Positions 6,542 to 7,749 of a stretch of 7,749 nucleotides of DNA are shown here, in pieces; position 1 is the stretch's first letter; each line of letters opens with the position of its first letter. The notes beneath the pieces were generated by a model that made no database searches, had not been told where the DNA came from, and worked only from the letters and a program-made list of their open reading frames with translations. Position numbers and translations under genes: made by a program. The stretch comes from VMCP01 sp964592635. Lineage in GTDB: Bacteria > Bacteroidota > Bacteroidia > NS11-12g > UBA955. Where the stretch lies: positions 1 to 7,749 of the forward strand of contig CAZQFZ010000103.1 in the NCBI GenBank assembly GCA_964592635.1, written 5' to 3'.

Positions 6542-7588
6542 TTGCCATATCAAAAAAGAACATATTTGCAGAGAATCGAGCAGATTCTACTCCAATGGAA
6601 ATTAGACCATTTGGTGTTTTGGTTAATCTATGCTTTTGTTTATTCTATTATCTTCCCTTGGGGCAAAACCACCTTTGAATCATTTATTATATCAAACGGA
6701 CTACTCGTTTTTCACGCAATTGCTGCTTATTTCAACAACGATTTTTTAATTCCAAGATTTCTACTAACTCGTAGTTATTTACTGTACTTGATTAGTCTCG
6801 CTTTGGGGATACTGAGTGTTTGCTTTCCTTTGAGCATAGTGGTACACATGGTTATCAACAATGCTGGATTGCAAAATCTGGTTTGGTCAGATACTTTTTT
6901 TCTGTTTTTAGTGATCAATGTTCTTTTTTCGGTCATTCTTACCATGGTTCTTAAATTGGTAAAGCAGTGGTATAAGGATCAAAAAACCAACACCGAACTA
7001 AAACAGATTCAACTACAAACTGAGATTAAATTTTTAAAATCTCAAATTAATCCGCATTTTCTATTCAATTCCTTGAATAATCTTTATGCATTAACTCTAT
7101 CCAAATCGGATTTGGCTCCTGAAGTGGTGTTGCGACTTTCAAATATACTTAGGTATATACTTTATGAAAGTAATCAGGGTAAGGTTTCAATACGTAAAGA
7201 AATGGAACATGTAAAGGATTATGTACTAATTGAAAAACTTCGAATCGGTAGTCAAGTAAAAATAGAATTAGAAATTGAAGATGTATTAAACGACGAACTA
7301 GTGGAACCAATGTTGTTTTTAACATTGGTTGAAAATGCATTTAAACATAGTGAACAAGTCCTTCCACAAAATCGTTTCATTCGGATACATGCTCATCGAG
7401 TGGATTTGGGATTTCGTTTTTTAATTGAGAATTCATTCAATCCAGAATATAAAAGTTTGGAAAGGGGTGGTATAGGACTACAGAACATAAAAAAGAGACT
7501 TACTTTAATATATCCCAATAAACACGACATTAAATCGTCTATTTCAGATGGTGTTTATCGAGTAGATTTGATCATTCAACTTAATTAA
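6542..7588 (+). CDS. LytS-type sensor histidine kinase (His_kinase family)
   Basis: Membrane histidine kinase of up to 348 residues. About four TM helices occupy 24-141, with short loops and no visible periplasmic sensor domain. A short coiled-coil-like linker follows (about 143-168). The His_kinase block SQINPHFLFNSLNNLY (167-182) carries the phospho-accepting His172. The ATPase part has the N-box LTLVENAFKH (260-269) and the G-box GGIGLQNIKKRL (309-320). This is the architecture of LytS/YehU-type kinases, which normally phosphorylate LytTR-type response regulators; no such regulator gene is seen within this window. The start is unusual. The codon just before TTG 6542 is an in-frame TAA, and the first in-frame ATG is codon 103, inside the TM region. 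The gene must therefore use TTG 6542, TTG 6566 or, less likely, TTG 6611/GTG 6614. It is 10 bases after the small membrane-protein gene and probably co-transcribed with it. Confidence 0.92.
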   Translation: MPYQKRTYLQRIEQILLQWKLDHLVFWLIYAFVYSIIFPWGKTTFESFIISNGLLVFHAIAAYFNNDFLIPRFLLTRSYLLYLISLALGILSVCFPLSIVVHMVINNAGLQNLVWSDTFFLFLVINVLFSVILTMVLKLVKQWYKDQKTNTELKQIQLQTEIKFLKSQINPHFLFNSLNNLYALTLSKSDLAPEVVLRLSNILRYILYESNQGKVSIRKEMEHVKDYVLIEKLRIGSQVKIELEIEDVLNDELVEPMLFLTLVENAFKHSEQVLPQNRFIRIHAHRVDLGFRFLIENSFNPEYKSLERGGIGLQNIKKRLTLIYPNKHDIKSSISDGVYRVDLIIQLN

Positions 7589-7607
7589 TGCAAAGTTTTA
7601 ATTAAGA

Positions 7608-7640
7608 TTAAACAAATTTGAAAAAACCTTAAACAAATTT
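7608..7640. repeat. Perfect 12-bp direct repeat with 21-bp period
   Basis: TTAAACAAATTT occurs at 7608-7619 and again at 7629-7640, with a 9-base spacer, so the copies repeat every 21 bases, about two helical turns. A weaker similar stretch (ATAACAAATAAT) follows at 7646-7657. The spacing puts the copies on the same DNA face and suits a dimeric DNA-binding regulator. It lies between the histidine kinase and the gene starting at 7727. The surrounding sequence is AT-rich, so the regulatory reading is an inference, while the repeat itself is plain. Confidence 0.5.
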
Positions 7641-7726
7641 CATCAATAACAAATAATGAAAACGGGTGAATAAAATTGATCTATCGTGTAGTTCGAAAAA
7701 ATAATTCAACTGTTTCATTTTAAAAT

Positions 7727-7749
7727 ATGAAATTCCTACTACTTGAAAT
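7727..7749 (+). CDS. Start of a further gene (partial, unidentified)
   Basis: An ATG at 7727 preceded by the A-rich context TAAAAT opens a frame, MKFLLLE, that runs off the right edge. Only seven full codons are visible, too few to name. They do not look like the usual start of a response regulator receiver domain (an early DDE motif), although that cannot be excluded. The 138 bases between the kinase stop and this ATG hold the 12-bp direct repeat and no convincing terminator. Confidence 0.35.

Noticed and set aside
7581..7605. Two TTAATTAA palindromes (7581-7588 and 7598-7605) around the kinase stop as a regulatory or terminator element.
   Set aside because: They are pure AT palindromes in AT-rich DNA, with no GC stem or T-tract.

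Overview
The window looks like a chromosomal segment of a member of the Bacteroidota. The DNA is AT-rich. Start codons are preceded by A-rich stretches rather than Shine-Dalgarno sequences. Candidate promoters resemble the phylum's TTG / TAnnTTTG type. One gene encodes an exported protein with a type IX secretion (T9SS) C-terminal sorting domain, and PhoH and PurC are side by side with a divergent gene upstream. I cannot place it below phylum level.

Layout. (1) Positions 1-231, minus strand: the N-terminal part of a divergent SAM hydroxide adenosyltransferase-like protein, cut by the window edge. (2) 258-1208: a PhoH-family ATPase, probably starting at TTG 258 rather than ATG 222. (3) 1273-2217: SAICAR synthase, purC. 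(4) 2288-4138: a secreted NHL-propeller / tandem PKD-like / T9SS-sorted protein, followed 31 bases after its stop by a very strong intrinsic terminator. (5) 4147-6240: a five-TM LTA-synthase/sulfatase-type phosphotransferase whose first codons contain that terminator. (6) 6304-6531: an unrecognised 75-residue one-TM protein. (7) 6542-7588: a LytS-type (His_kinase family) membrane histidine kinase with a forced non-ATG start. (8) 7589-7726: a non-coding stretch with a perfect 12-bp direct repeat at a 21-bp period, then the first codons of another gene at 7727.

How the parts relate. The left half is housekeeping: nucleotide metabolism (purC) and an RNA- or stress-linked ATPase. The right half concerns the cell envelope: a T9SS-exported protein, an enzyme that probably decorates an envelope glycan or lipid, a small membrane protein and a membrane sensor kinase. 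The small protein and the kinase are 10 bases apart and are probably co-transcribed.

No CRISPR array, insertion sequence, tRNA, rRNA or prophage was seen. The features most worth checking are the terminator embedded in the start of the LTA-synthase-like gene, the 21-bp-period direct repeat downstream of the LytS-type kinase, and the small membrane protein beside that kinase. None of these amounts to a demonstrated new system.
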